Part shown: positions 42,589-51,915 of the stretch, piece by piece
Numbering within the stretch: position 1 is the first letter of the stretch
How the letters are laid out: each line of letters opens with the position of its first letter
Notes under the pieces: generated by a model
Told to the model about the DNA's origin: nothing
Seen by the model: the letters and a program-made list of their open reading frames with translations, nothing else
The model's database searches: none
Program-made: the position numbers and the translations under genes
DNA from: JAKIVR01 sp035933635
GTDB taxonomy: Archaea; Thermoplasmatota; Thermoplasmata; Lutacidiplasmatales; UBA184
Reading direction: 5' to 3'
NCBI GenBank assembly: GCA_035933635.1
Contig: DASYYY010000031.1
Coordinates: 186,001 to 250,000, forward strand
DNA length: 64,000 nt

Positions 42589-43614
42589 ATGTCCTCTCTG
42601 ATGCCGACGGTCGCGGTGCTCGGCGCGAGCGGGTACCTGGGGGGCGAGCTGTTGCGTCTGCTCTCGTTCCATCCCCAGTTGGAGCTCGTCGCCGCGGTCT
42701 CCGAAAGCCACGCCGGAAAATCGCTCGGTGAGATCCATCCGAACCTGGCGCCGGACGGCGCGCTCGTCGCGCTGCCGGACGCCTCCACGGTCGACGCCGA
42801 CCTGGCGTTCCTCGCCCAACCCGCCGGAGAGGCGATGCGCGTCGTTCCCGGGCTGCTCGAGCGGGGCATGAAGGTCGTCGACCTCGGCGCCGACTACCGG
42901 CTGCCCACCGCCGCGCTCTACGAAGCGACATACGGCCGCCCGCATGTCGATGCCGGTCGCCTGGGGGAGGCGGTCTACGGGCTCTCCGAGCTCTTCGGCC
43001 CGCGGATCGCCGCCGCGCGGCTCGTCGCCAACCCGGGTTGCTACGCCACGGCGACGCTGCTGGCGCTCGCGCCCCTGGTGCGCTCCGGTGCGATCGCCGG
43101 CCCGGTGATCGTCGACGCCAAGAGCGGGACCTCCGGCGCCGGCCAGGGGCCGACGGCGACGACCCACCACCCGGAGGCCGCGCTCACCGTCCACCCCTAC
43201 GGCACACCGACGCACCGCCACGTCCCCGAGATGCGCTCGGTGCTCGCCACGGTCTCACCGAACGTCCCGCCGCTCGTGTTCGTCCCCCACCTCGTGCCGC
43301 TCGTCCGCGGGATCCTCTGCTCGATCTATCCGACGCCGGCCGCGGCGACCGACCCAGCCCAATGGGCCGAGGCGCTGCGCGCGGCCTACGCCGGCAGCCC
43401 CTTCGTCCACGTCGGGGGAACGCCCCGGCTCGCCTGGGCCGCGGGGACCAACCACTGCTTCCTGTCGGTGCAGAGCGCCGAGGGGATGCCGGTCGTCTTC
43501 AGCGTGCTCGACAACCTCGGCAAGGGCGGGGCCGCCCAGGCGATCCAGAACGCGAACCTGATGCTCGGCCTCCCGCAGGAGCTCGGGCTGCGCTTCGCCG
43601 GGTTCGGGGTGTGA
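42589..43614 (+). CDS. argC: N-acetyl-gamma-glutamyl-phosphate reductase
   Basis: A 341-residue enzyme that reduces acetylglutamyl phosphate to the semialdehyde with NADPH. The Rossmann motif is LGASGYLGGELLRLL; the active-site Cys lies in NPGCYATATLLAL; DAKSGTSGAGQGPTAT and HRHVPEM further match ArgC. The start at 42589 was chosen; an ATG four codons later is possible. The frame is open upstream, overlapping the M2 gene's end region, but that part has no similarity. It opens the arg operon, overlapping argJ by GTGA if a GTG is used there. Confidence 0.93.
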   Translation: MSSLMPTVAVLGASGYLGGELLRLLSFHPQLELVAAVSESHAGKSLGEIHPNLAPDGALVALPDASTVDADLAFLAQPAGEAMRVVPGLLERGMKVVDLGADYRLPTAALYEATYGRPHVDAGRLGEAVYGLSELFGPRIAAARLVANPGCYATATLLALAPLVRSGAIAGPVIVDAKSGTSGAGQGPTATTHHPEAALTVHPYGTPTHRHVPEMRSVLATVSPNVPPLVFVPHLVPLVRGILCSIYPTPAAATDPAQWAEALRAAYAGSPFVHVGGTPRLAWAAGTNHCFLSVQSAEGMPVVFSVLDNLGKGGAAQAIQNANLMLGLPQELGLRFAGFGV

Positions 43615-43619
43615 TCCCG

Positions 43620-44864
43620 ATGGAGTTCGTCCCGCGCTCGGTCACCTATCCCAAGGGCTTCACCGCCTCGGCGACGACGGCCGGGATCAAGCGCTCGGGC
43701 CGACCGGATCTCGCGCTCATCCTCTCCGACCGGCCCGCCACCGCCGCCGGAGTGTTCACCACGAACGTCGTCCGCGCCGCGCCGGTGCTCCTCGGCGAGG
43801 AGATCCTGGCCCGCGGACCGGACGGGGTCCGCGGGATCCTCGCGCTGAGCGGGGTCGCCAACGCGATGACCGGACCGGCCGGCATCGCCGATAACCGAAC
43901 GATCCTCGAGGCCACCGAGCTCGCCGCCGGCGTTCCCGCAGGGACCCTGCTCCCGGCCTGCACGGGCGTCATCGGTCCTCGGATCCCGACCGACCGCGTG
44001 CTCCCGGCGGTCCCGGCCCTGACGCGCGGACTCGCCCACAGCCGCGAGGCCGACCGGCACGCCGCCCACGCGATCCTGACGACCGACACCCACGCCAAGA
44101 GCGTCGCGCTGCGCGGCCGCCTCGCCGACGGGACCGTCGTCCACCTCGGGGGCATCGCCAAGGGCAGCGGAATGATCGCACCGCGCATGTCGCTCCCCCA
44201 CGCCACGACGCTCGCGTTCCTGACGACCGACGCCCGGGTCTCGGCCGGAGCGATGGGTCGGCTCCTGTCGAACGCCACGGACCGGACCTTCAACATGGTC
44301 AGCGTCGACGGCGACACCTCCACCAACGACACGATCTACCTGCTGGCCAACGGCGCCGCCGGCGGGGCCTCCGCCGAGAACGACCCGACGTTCCGGACGA
44401 TGGTGGCGACCGCGCTCGAATCGCTCGCCCGCGCCGTCGCGCGCGATGGCGAGGGGGCGACCAAGCTCCTCACCGTCACCGTCCGCGGGGCCAAGACCCT
44501 GCAGGACGCCCGGGCCGCCGCCAAGGCCGTCGTCGGCTCCACGCTGGTGAAGGCCGCCGTCTTCGGGGCCGATCCCAACGTCGGCCGGATCGCCTGCGCG
44601 CTCGGCTACTCCGGCGCGCGACTCGACCCCGACCGGATCGACGTGACGCTGCGGGCCGGTCGCGGCGAGCTCCCCCTGATCGTCGACGGCCGCCCGGCGC
44701 CGGGCATGGAGAACGGCCAGGGCAAGCGGGTGCGGGAGATGCTCCTACGCGCGTCGGAGGTTCCGCTCGACATCCGGCTCCACGAGGGCCGCGCCTCGGC
44801 CACCGCCTGGGGCTGCGACCTCTCCTACTCCTACGTCCAGATCAACGCCGCCTACCACACCTAG
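43620..44864 (+). CDS. argJ: Bifunctional ornithine acetyltransferase / N-acetylglutamate synthase
   Basis: This 414-residue protein transfers acetyl from acetylornithine to glutamate, so acetyl is recycled and no separate ArgE is needed. The autocleavage region reads GIAKGSGMIAPRMS then HATTLAFLTTDA, with the nucleophile Thr in the ATTL block. ACTGVIGPRIPTD (oxyanion hole Thr-Thr/Gly area) and the C-terminal GCDLSYSYVQINAAYHT are characteristic. GTG at 43611, overlapping the argC stop, is an equally possible start. Because ArgJ is present, the pathway here uses acetylated intermediates rather than the LysW carrier. Confidence 0.93.
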   Translation: MEFVPRSVTYPKGFTASATTAGIKRSGRPDLALILSDRPATAAGVFTTNVVRAAPVLLGEEILARGPDGVRGILALSGVANAMTGPAGIADNRTILEATELAAGVPAGTLLPACTGVIGPRIPTDRVLPAVPALTRGLAHSREADRHAAHAILTTDTHAKSVALRGRLADGTVVHLGGIAKGSGMIAPRMSLPHATTLAFLTTDARVSAGAMGRLLSNATDRTFNMVSVDGDTSTNDTIYLLANGAAGGASAENDPTFRTMVATALESLARAVARDGEGATKLLTVTVRGAKTLQDARAAAKAVVGSTLVKAAVFGADPNVGRIACALGYSGARLDPDRIDVTLRAGRGELPLIVDGRPAPGMENGQGKRVREMLLRASEVPLDIRLHEGRASATAWGCDLSYSYVQINAAYHT

Positions 44865-44874
44865 AGGTATCCCC

Positions 44875-45723
44875 GTGCGGACGCTCACCCCCTCATCGGC
44901 CCTCGCCGTGCTCAAGGTCGGCGGCCGCGAGCTGCGCCCCGGACCGGAGCTCGGCCGCTTGACCGACCTCGTCGGATCGCTCCGGCGGGCCGGCCGCGCC
45001 CTGGTCGTCGTCCACGGTGCCGGTGAGGAGATCACCGACCGCGCACGGGCGCTCGGGCTGGAGAGCACCGTCGTCCGCGGCCAGCGCGTGACGAGCCGGC
45101 CGCTCCTCGAGGTCGTCGTCGAGGTCATGGCCGGCCGCGTCAACGCCCGTCTGGTCGCTGCCCTCGGGGCGCGGGGCGTCCGGGCCGTTGGGCTCTCCGG
45201 AGCCTCCGACGGGCTGTTGCAGGTCCGGCCCACCCCGCGGCTCGGGTTCGTCGGCACCCCGCGCTCCGTCGAGCCCCGGGTGCTCCACGAGCTGCTCGGC
45301 CGGGGGATCGTTCCCGTCGTCGCTCCGCTCGGCGTCGACCGGGCCGGCCAGCTCTACAACGTCAACGCCGACGTCGCCGCCGGAGCCATCGCGGCCGAGC
45401 TCGGCGCCGAGCTCTGGACGCTCACCGACGTGCCCGCCGTGCGGGACGCCGAGGGCTCGCCGATCGCGGCGCTCACGGTTTCCGCGGCGAAGGCGCTGCT
45501 CGCCCACGGGGGCGCCACGGCCGGGATGATCCCCAAGCTCGAGGGGGCGCTGGCCGCGCTCGCCGGCGGGGCCCCGCGCGTCTGGGTCGGGGACCTGGAA
45601 GGGCTCTCGGCCGCCGGCCCGCGTTCGGGCTCCGGCACGCTCCTCGCGTCCGACCCCTCGCCGCCCGGCTCGATCCCGCTCCTCACCTCCCGGCGGACCG
45701 TGCGGGGTGGGGTCCAACGATGA
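44875..45723 (+). CDS. argB: Acetylglutamate kinase
   Basis: A 282-residue amino-acid kinase family enzyme that phosphorylates N-acetylglutamate. Landmarks are LKVGGREL near the N-terminus, VVHGAGEEI (where most ArgB have HGGGP), QLYNVNADVAAGAIAAEL for nucleotide binding, and GGATAGMIPKLEGAL with the catalytic Lys. The GTG start is 10 bp after argJ. The substrate is inferred from the operon, because LysZ of the AAA pathway is similar. Its stop overlaps the argG ATG (ATGA). Confidence 0.9.
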   Translation: MRTLTPSSALAVLKVGGRELRPGPELGRLTDLVGSLRRAGRALVVVHGAGEEITDRARALGLESTVVRGQRVTSRPLLEVVVEVMAGRVNARLVAALGARGVRAVGLSGASDGLLQVRPTPRLGFVGTPRSVEPRVLHELLGRGIVPVVAPLGVDRAGQLYNVNADVAAGAIAAELGAELWTLTDVPAVRDAEGSPIAALTVSAAKALLAHGGATAGMIPKLEGALAALAGGAPRVWVGDLEGLSAAGPRSGSGTLLASDPSPPGSIPLLTSRRTVRGGVQR

Positions 45724-46991
45724 ACGCCGCGAACGCACGTGCCCAGAAAGTGGTCCTCGCCTACTCCGGTGGACTCGACACCTCCGTCGCCATCCCGTGG
45801 ATCCGCGAGCACTACGGCGCCTCGGTGACGACCGTCACCGCCGACGTCGGCCAGGAGGGCGAGTTGACCGGCGCGCTCGACCGGGCCCGGACCAACGGCG
45901 CGACCGATGCGCGGCTCGTCGACCTAAGGGAGACGTTCGTCACGGAGTTCCTCTGGCCGGCGCTGCAGGCCAACGCCCTCTACGAGGGTGTCTACCCGTT
46001 GTCCACCGCGCTCGCGCGTCCGCTCATCGCCCGCACGCTCGTCGAGGCGGCCCGCGCCGTCGGGGCCGACGCCGTGGCCCACGGCTGCACCGGCAAGGGC
46101 AACGACCAGGTCCGGTTCGACGTCGCGGTCCACACGCTCGCGCCGGAGCTACGGGTCATCGCGCCGGTGCGGGAATGGAACATGAACCGGACCGACGAGA
46201 TCGCCTACGCGCGCGAGCACGGGCTGTCGGTCCGCGTCACCCCGGAGTCGCCCTACTCGGTGGATGAGAACCTCTGGGGCCGCTCCATCGAGGGAGGCCG
46301 GCTGGAGGACCCGGCCTCGCCGCCCCCCGAGGAGGTGTTCGACTGGACGAGCCATCCGGCCCAATGGCCGCGCACCGCCGAGAACGTCACGGTGGAGTTC
46401 GCCTCAGGGATCCCCACCGCGCTGAACGGCCGGGCGCTCCCGCCCGTCGAGCTGGTCCGCACGATGAACCGGCTCGCCGGCGCCCACGGCGTCGGACGGA
46501 TCGACCACGTCGAGGACCGGGTCGTCGGGATCAAGTCCCGCGAGACCTACGAATGTCCCGGGGCGGTCGCATTGTTGGAGGCCCACCGCGCGCTCGAGAG
46601 CCTGGTCCTCCCCCGCGACCTGCTGCAATTCAAGGCGGGCGTCGACCGGCGGTTCTCCGACCTCGTCTACGAGGGACTGTGGTACTCCCCCCTGCGCGAG
46701 GCGCTGGTCGCGTTCGTCCGCTCGACCCAGGAGGTCGTCAGCGGGACCGTGACGTTGTCGCTGTTCCAGGGGAGCGCACGGACGGTGGCCCGCTCGAGCG
46801 AGTACGCGCTCCTCGCGCCGGAGCTCGCCACGTACGGGGCGAACAGCACCTTCCCCCAGGAGCTCGCCGTCGGATTCATCCATCTCTACGGCCTGCCCAA
46901 CCAGCTCGCCCACGCGCGCGCCGCCGCCGCGCGGTCGAGATCCGGGGAGGAACGGATTCGTGCTCAGGGAGCGCTTCTCCCGGCCGCTTGA
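45720..46991 (+). CDS. argG: Argininosuccinate synthase
   Basis: This 423-residue enzyme condenses citrulline with aspartate using ATP. The PP-loop is VVLAYSGGLDTSVAIPW at about 11-27. Further signatures are AHGCTGKGNDQVRFD and the YECPGAVALLEAHRALE stretch near the C-terminus. Length is normal. The ATG overlaps argB (ATGA). Its 3' end overlaps the start of argH by 32 bp in another frame, an unusually long overlap that couples the last two steps of arginine synthesis. Confidence 0.95.
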   Translation: MNAANARAQKVVLAYSGGLDTSVAIPWIREHYGASVTTVTADVGQEGELTGALDRARTNGATDARLVDLRETFVTEFLWPALQANALYEGVYPLSTALARPLIARTLVEAARAVGADAVAHGCTGKGNDQVRFDVAVHTLAPELRVIAPVREWNMNRTDEIAYAREHGLSVRVTPESPYSVDENLWGRSIEGGRLEDPASPPPEEVFDWTSHPAQWPRTAENVTVEFASGIPTALNGRALPPVELVRTMNRLAGAHGVGRIDHVEDRVVGIKSRETYECPGAVALLEAHRALESLVLPRDLLQFKAGVDRRFSDLVYEGLWYSPLREALVAFVRSTQEVVSGTVTLSLFQGSARTVARSSEYALLAPELATYGANSTFPQELAVGFIHLYGLPNQLAHARAAAARSRSGEERIRAQGALLPAA

Positions 46992-48429
46992 CCGGGCGGC
47001 GCTCGAGCTCTCGGAGTCCACGCGCGAGGACCTGGCGCTCCTCCCGGCCGACCTGTGGGGGTCGCGCGTCCACGCGCGGATGCTCGCCGAGGTCGGCCTG
47101 ATCCCCCGGCGGGCGGCGCGCAGGATCGACCGGACGCTCCGAGGTTTCGAGGCGCGGGCGGCGAAGGGCCGCTTCCCGCTCCGCGCGGACCTGGAGGACG
47201 TGCACCTGAACGTCGAGGCGGCACTCACCCGCGCGATCGGCTCCGACGGAGAACGGCTCCACACCGCGCGCAGCCGCAACGACCAGGTCGCGACCGACCT
47301 GGCGGTCTTCCTCCGGGGCGAGCTGCTCTCCCTGGAGCTCGAGCTCAGCGGCCTGGCCGAGACCCTGCGACGGCGAGGGTCCTCACCGGCCGGTCGGCGC
47401 GTCGTCGCCGGCTGGACGCACCTGCAGCCGGCGCAGCGCGTCTATCTCGGCCAGATCCTGGCGACCCACGCGCTACGGTTCCTTCGGGACGCGCACCGAT
47501 TGGATGCCATCCGGCTCCGGCTCGACGAATCCCCGCTCGGCAGCGGGGCGCTCGCGGGCACCTCGCTCCCCATCGACCGGGAGCGCACGGCCCGGCTCCT
47601 GGGCTTCGCGCGCCCCAGCCGCTCCTCCCTCGACGCGGTCTCCGACCGGGATGCCCAGGCCGAGACGCTCGGGGCGCTCGCGTTGTTCGCCGCCCACGCG
47701 AGCGGCCTCGCCGAGGAGCTCGTCGTCGGATCGATCCCCGAGCTCGGGCGCGTGCGATTGGACGACGCCTTCGTCACGACGAGCTCGCTCATGCCCCACA
47801 AGCGCAACCCCGACCTCGCCGAGCTGGTCCGTGGGGAGACCGGCCCTGCGGTCGGTCGGCTCGCCGCGCTCCTGGTGGTGCTCAAGGGGCTGCCGCTGGC
47901 CTACAACCGGGACCTCCAGGTCGGCAAGCCGATCGTGATCGAGGGGCTCGCGCGCTCCCGACTGCTCGTCCGGGTCCTCGAGGGGATGATCGCCACCGCC
48001 GAATGGCCCGCGACCCGGACGGCCCCGGAGCCCTCGGACACCGCCTCGGTCGAGCTCGTCGACCGGCTCGTGCTCGCGGGCGTGCCCTTCCGCGTTGCTC
48101 ACCGCCGGGTGGCGAAGTACCTCTCCGGGGCGTCCCCCCCGAAGGATCGTTGGTCCCCCTCGCGCGTCGCGATCGCGTTCCCGGAACTGTCGGGCCCGCA
48201 GCTCCAGCTTCCTCTCCCGCACCACGAACCCGAGGCGCGTCAAAGCGCCGGTGGGAGCTCTTGGGCCGAAGTCTCCCGACTTCTCACGGAAGTCCGCGAG
48301 CGATCCGGCCGGTACCGGCGCGCGGCGCTCGCCGAGGCCCGCCGGCTCGATCGGCTGCACCGATCGCTCGACGGCCCGCTGCGGGTGCGGCCCCGGGATC
48401 GTCGGGCGGGACGGAGCCGCCGCGGCTGA
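46960..48429 (+). CDS. argH: Argininosuccinate lyase
   Basis: A 489-residue fumarase/aspartase superfamily enzyme that splits argininosuccinate into arginine and fumarate. The signature SSLMPHKRNPDLAEL carries the GSSxMPxKxN loop with the mobile catalytic Ser. SRNDQVATDL near residue 106 and GWTHLQPAQR in the middle are also typical. The GTG lies 32 bp upstream of the argG stop. A 40-residue basic C-terminal extension follows the usual end. Its stop forms TGATG with the next gene, so the DNA methyltransferase is coupled to arginine synthesis. Confidence 0.93.
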   Translation: MLRERFSRPLDRAALELSESTREDLALLPADLWGSRVHARMLAEVGLIPRRAARRIDRTLRGFEARAAKGRFPLRADLEDVHLNVEAALTRAIGSDGERLHTARSRNDQVATDLAVFLRGELLSLELELSGLAETLRRRGSSPAGRRVVAGWTHLQPAQRVYLGQILATHALRFLRDAHRLDAIRLRLDESPLGSGALAGTSLPIDRERTARLLGFARPSRSSLDAVSDRDAQAETLGALALFAAHASGLAEELVVGSIPELGRVRLDDAFVTTSSLMPHKRNPDLAELVRGETGPAVGRLAALLVVLKGLPLAYNRDLQVGKPIVIEGLARSRLLVRVLEGMIATAEWPATRTAPEPSDTASVELVDRLVLAGVPFRVAHRRVAKYLSGASPPKDRWSPSRVAIAFPELSGPQLQLPLPHHEPEARQSAGGSSWAEVSRLLTEVRERSGRYRRAALAEARRLDRLHRSLDGPLRVRPRDRRAGRSRRG

Positions 48430-49268
48430 TGGCGGCCGTACGCCGATCGCCTCTGAACGAGCTCACGGGAACGGAATGGATCCGATTCACCCGTTCGTGG
48501 TTCGTCGCCCCGACCCCCCCGCGGAGCCCGCAGGAGCGGGGCCATCCGGCCAAGTTCCCCGAGGTGCTGTGCGAGGAGTTCGTCCGGTTCTTCACCAAGC
48601 GCGGCATGACCGTGCTCGACCCGTTCGCCGGGACCGGATCGGCGTTGGTGGCGGCCGAGCGGCTCGGCCGCCGGGCCATCGGGATCGAGCTCGACCCGGC
48701 GTTCGCGGCGCTGGCCCAGGAGCGGGCCGACCGCGCCTCGACCGGGTCCGGCCCCCGACCGGTGGTGATCGCCGATGATGCGCGACGGATCGCCCAGCTC
48801 TGGCGCGCCCGGTCGCTGCCACCGGTGCAGTTCGTGATCACCTCCCCGCCGTACTGGGACATGCTGTCGAAGAGCCGAGGCGGCGTGGTCTCGGTCCACC
48901 GGCAGCGCGCGGGCCGCGGATTGCGCACCGTATACTCCTCCGATGTACGCGACCTCGGCAACCTGCACGACTACGCGGCGTTCGTCCGGACGGTCGTCCG
49001 CGTGCTCCGCGCGGCGGGGCGCCTGCTCGAGCCGTCGCGGTACCTGGTCGTCGTGCTCCAGAACCTGCGCGACGAGGAGGGCCGGATCCGCCGGCTGGCG
49101 TGGGACGTCACCGCGCGCCTCGACGGCCCGTCGCTCCGGTTCCAGGGCGAGCGGATCTGGTGCCAGGACGCCAAGCCCCTCGGGATCTGGGGCTATCCCT
49201 CGACGTTCGTCCCGAACTACCACCACCACTACTGCCTGGTCTTCCGCCGTGGGGCCGCGGCGGCGTGA
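48429..49268 (+). CDS. DNA methyltransferase, N4-cytosine/N6-adenine class, no cognate nuclease seen
   Basis: This 279-residue protein has the amino-methyltransferase motifs: FAGTGSALVAAERLGRR with the SAM-binding FxGxG and IGIELDP at about 55-78, and the catalytic TSPPYWDML at about 136-144. The motif order (SAM-binding first, then TSPPY) is seen in several N4C/N6A families. The sequence specificity is unknown. No restriction endonuclease gene lies beside it, so it looks like an orphan. Its ATG overlaps the argH stop (TGATG), an odd context for a modification enzyme. Confidence 0.82.
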   Translation: MAAVRRSPLNELTGTEWIRFTRSWFVAPTPPRSPQERGHPAKFPEVLCEEFVRFFTKRGMTVLDPFAGTGSALVAAERLGRRAIGIELDPAFAALAQERADRASTGSGPRPVVIADDARRIAQLWRARSLPPVQFVITSPPYWDMLSKSRGGVVSVHRQRAGRGLRTVYSSDVRDLGNLHDYAAFVRTVVRVLRAAGRLLEPSRYLVVVLQNLRDEEGRIRRLAWDVTARLDGPSLRFQGERIWCQDAKPLGIWGYPSTFVPNYHHHYCLVFRRGAAAA

Positions 49269-49270
49269 GC

Positions 49271-50188
49271 TCACGCCGGACCGAGCCGCTCGGCGAACGC
49301 CCGGAGCATCTCCACCGCGGAGGGGAGATGCCGCTGGGAGATCTGCTCGACATTGATGCCGAGGGGCACCCTCCAGGACTCCGCCTGCCGTGCCCGGTCG
49401 ACCTCGTCGTAGACCGCGAGCGCCCGACGGACCGATCGTGCGGCGGCCGAGCCGTCGTCGCCGTTGAGGATGGCCCGTTCCGCCGCCTCGGGGATGTCGG
49501 CGCCGAGCCACCGGACGAACTCGGCATCGGTCTCGTCGGCCAGAGGGGCGAAGGAGAGCAGGACCGCCGCCGGCGGAACACCGGAATCCCGGCACTGCCG
49601 CTCGTAGCCGCGCAGCAGCCGGAGGACGCCCTCCGCGTCGAACAGGATCTGGGTGGTGAAGAACGAGGTGCCGGCGCGGGTCTTGGCGATCATCCGATTC
49701 GGCTCGCCGGTCCTCTGGGGGATCGCGATGTTCCCAAGGAGGCCGCCCACGCCATCGAGGACGGTATGGCAGATCCGGTTCGCCTCGAGGACGGGGGGCC
49801 CGGGATACGGGATGTACCGGCTCGAACCGCCGACCAGGACGACGTTGCGGATGCCCCGGTCGAGGGTCTCCCGCACCCAACCTTCGAGCGCGGCCGCCGA
49901 TTCCAGGTGGGCGACGACCTTGTTGACGATCACTTCGCGGTCGGCCTGCTCGGCGACGGTGTGCGCGAAGCTGCGAATATCCCCGGTCCGGTAGTAGGGC
50001 TTGCCGTCGTGGTTCTCGTCGACGAGCTCCGGGACGTTGACCGCGTCGAGCCGGGGAGCGCTGCGGAGCAGCCGTAGGAGTTCTTCGACCTGGAGCCCGC
50101 TGCGGACCGGATTGGCCCGTACCGAGGGCGGGACCGGCTCGAAGACAAGCGGCGTCGAACCCAGCGCGGTGCGTAACGGTCGGCTCAT
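49271..50188 (-). CDS. Methylenetetrahydrofolate reductase-like protein
   Basis: A 305-residue TIM-barrel protein of the MTHFR family. GNIAIPQRTGEPNRMIAKTR, then GTSFFTTQILFDAE, corresponds to the strand-helix region of MTHFR that carries a Gln-folate contact; LDAVNVPELVDENHDG is an early substrate-binding element. It lacks the N-terminal FAD-binding features that would make a confident enzyme call, so it may act on other pterins. Some archaeal relatives are thought to serve in methionine or C1 metabolism. It is convergent with the DNA methyltransferase, only 2 bp apart. Confidence 0.7.
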   Translation of the reverse strand: MSRPLRTALGSTPLVFEPVPPSVRANPVRSGLQVEELLRLLRSAPRLDAVNVPELVDENHDGKPYYRTGDIRSFAHTVAEQADREVIVNKVVAHLESAAALEGWVRETLDRGIRNVVLVGGSSRYIPYPGPPVLEANRICHTVLDGVGGLLGNIAIPQRTGEPNRMIAKTRAGTSFFTTQILFDAEGVLRLLRGYERQCRDSGVPPAAVLLSFAPLADETDAEFVRWLGADIPEAAERAILNGDDGSAAARSVRRALAVYDEVDRARQAESWRVPLGINVEQISQRHLPSAVEMLRAFAERLGPA

Positions 50189-50307
50189 CGCTACGCCGGC
50201 GGGTCGGTCGCGCCGGCTCCGTGGGAGCGGGAGCGGATTATCAAGCTATGTCGCGTCGCGGCCCCTTGCGGGCCGCGCAAACCGCGGGACCGAGGCGCCG
50301 GCGCGCC

Positions 50308-50826
50308 TCACCGCTCCGGGCGGTCGTCGACGTCGGCACCGTCGGGCGCCTCATCCCCGGCCCGAGGTCGGACGAAGCCCGCGGCGACCAGCACGATCCC
50401 CCCGATGATCAACCCGAACCCGACCGCACCGCCCAGGACGGGCGCGGCGTAGCCAACGGTCAGGTTGGTTGTACCGGAGACCGGGAGCACCTGGTAGTAC
50501 AGGTTCGCCCACCCGAGGAAGCTCACGTTGCCGAACTGCCCGCGGCCCGCTGCGAGCGCGTTCCTTCCCGGATGCGAGCAGCTCGGGTCGTGGCCGCAGC
50601 CGTAGACCGTGACGCCCGAGACGGCCATGGGCCCGACCCACTCCAGTGAGAAGTGGACCCGGGGGAAGAGGACGTCCAACGGCGCGGCGTAATCGATGAT
50701 GTACTCGGAGTTCGCTGTCGCCAGGGTCTGTCCCGACGTCGGCGCGGGGATCGGGAAGTAGGCCACCAGCAGCCCGACCACGCCGAGCGCGGCGCCGATG
50801 AGCACCCACCGCCTGCGCGGCCGCAC
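50308..50826 (-). CDS. Membrane protein with a short extracellular loop, unknown function
   Basis: This 172-residue protein begins with a GTG and a basic MRPRRRW run, then a TM helix (8-25), an extracellular domain of about 100 residues with two Cys close together (GCGHDPSCSHPG) and NVS/NLT sequons, a second TM helix (about 132-152), and an acidic tail (EAPDGADVDDRPER). No family is recognised. The two cysteines may form a disulfide. No clear promoter was found. Confidence 0.55.
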   Translation of the reverse strand: MRPRRRWVLIGAALGVVGLLVAYFPIPAPTSGQTLATANSEYIIDYAAPLDVLFPRVHFSLEWVGPMAVSGVTVYGCGHDPSCSHPGRNALAAGRGQFGNVSFLGWANLYYQVLPVSGTTNLTVGYAAPVLGGAVGFGLIIGGIVLVAAGFVRPRAGDEAPDGADVDDRPER

Positions 50827-51322
50827 GGCACCGGTCCATCGACGGTCCCGCTACTTGAGGTTCGCCCCGGCGCCGTCCCTCGATCCGCTCGGTTCGCTCA
50901 GGGCATGGGCCGGTGGCTTCCCCTGCCAGGCTCTGGAGTACCCGTACCCACCGGCCCCTCGTCGCTCGGGGGATTTCCGGCCGACGGGAAGGTCGGTCGG
51001 CTTCCTGGAACGGAGACGGCTGCGACCGGTGCGGACTTTTCCGGATGGGGCGGGGGTAGTCTCGGGCGATCCGACCTTCGGGGTAGTCACGACGGGGAAC
51101 CCGGGAAACTCCAGCGCTCACCTGATCGTTCGTGGTGGTGGGTCATCCGGCGGGACCATCCACGCGACCCTCTCGTGCTCCGATCCCCCATGGGCCGTCC
51201 GATCTAACCTCCGGGAGTGGAGGGCGTGACCTTGGGACGAGTGGCTGACGGCCCAGCAAAGAGCTGGGAGGTCGGGGGAGCCGCTGGCCCGACCCTTCCC
51301 CCCCCATGGTAGGGCCGGGCCG
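50827..51322. other. Intergenic stretch with no supported gene
   Basis: About 500 bp. Short frames on both strands exist, but none has a convincing start, family or codon pattern. The sequence is somewhat less GC-biased and contains GTGGTGGTGGG-like runs and a CCCCCCATGG tract near 51300. Nothing else is identified. Confidence 0.3.
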
Positions 51323-51757
51323 TCAGGTTGAACGCGAGGGGGTCCCGGGTCGCGGAAGCAGTCCGAGTTGGGCCATCGCCGCAAATCGATCGGGTACGCC
51401 CCAGTGCTCGACCAGCTTTCCGTTGGCGAACCGGCAGATTTCCACGGCGGTGGTTTCCATCGCCCGGCCCGTCGGAGGCAGTCCCATGAGCGGCCCGTTC
51501 TGCGTGCCGCGGCATTTGAGTCGGGCCCAGACCTTGTCGCCGGCCGTTACGTGGTCTTCGATGGTCATCTGAAGATCGGGGAAGGCCCTCCGGAGCTCGC
51601 GGATCATCTCCTTCAGCGCCGGTAGCCCCGGCTCGCCGCCGAACTGGTGTTCGATCAGATCCGGTGAAACCCACCGGTCCAACTCCTCCAGCTTCCCGGC
51701 GTTGAATCCGCTCTCGATCACTCGACGGAAGACCTCGGCGTTCTCGGATGTCGGCAT
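51323..51757 (-). CDS. SnoaL-like polyketide cyclase / NTF2-fold protein
   Basis: A 144-residue protein of the SnoaL-like NTF2 superfamily. The pattern AEVFRRVIESGFNAGKLEELD, ELRRAFPDLQMTIEDHVTAG, then RWKV-like strand DKVWARLKCRGTQNGPLMGL and RFANGKLVEHWGVPD is typical. Such proteins are small-molecule isomerases, cyclases or binding proteins. The ATG at 51757 was chosen over a longer frame whose N-terminus looks non-coding. It is divergent from the HTH regulator at 51916. Confidence 0.82.
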   Translation of the reverse strand: MPTSENAEVFRRVIESGFNAGKLEELDRWVSPDLIEHQFGGEPGLPALKEMIRELRRAFPDLQMTIEDHVTAGDKVWARLKCRGTQNGPLMGLPPTGRAMETTAVEICRFANGKLVEHWGVPDRFAAMAQLGLLPRPGTPSRST

Positions 51758-51915
51758 GCGCGACCTCCGCAGTTCATGAATGCGCGGGGAGGTCAACCCG
51801 CCCCCGGAGTCGGTCTCGAAAATGGGAGGTCGGCGGTCCGATCGTCCGATTCGTTGAGACGATGGCAACCGCTGGGAAGAACAGACTTTCTGGCTCGGGG
51901 GTGCTGGGCTGCGCG

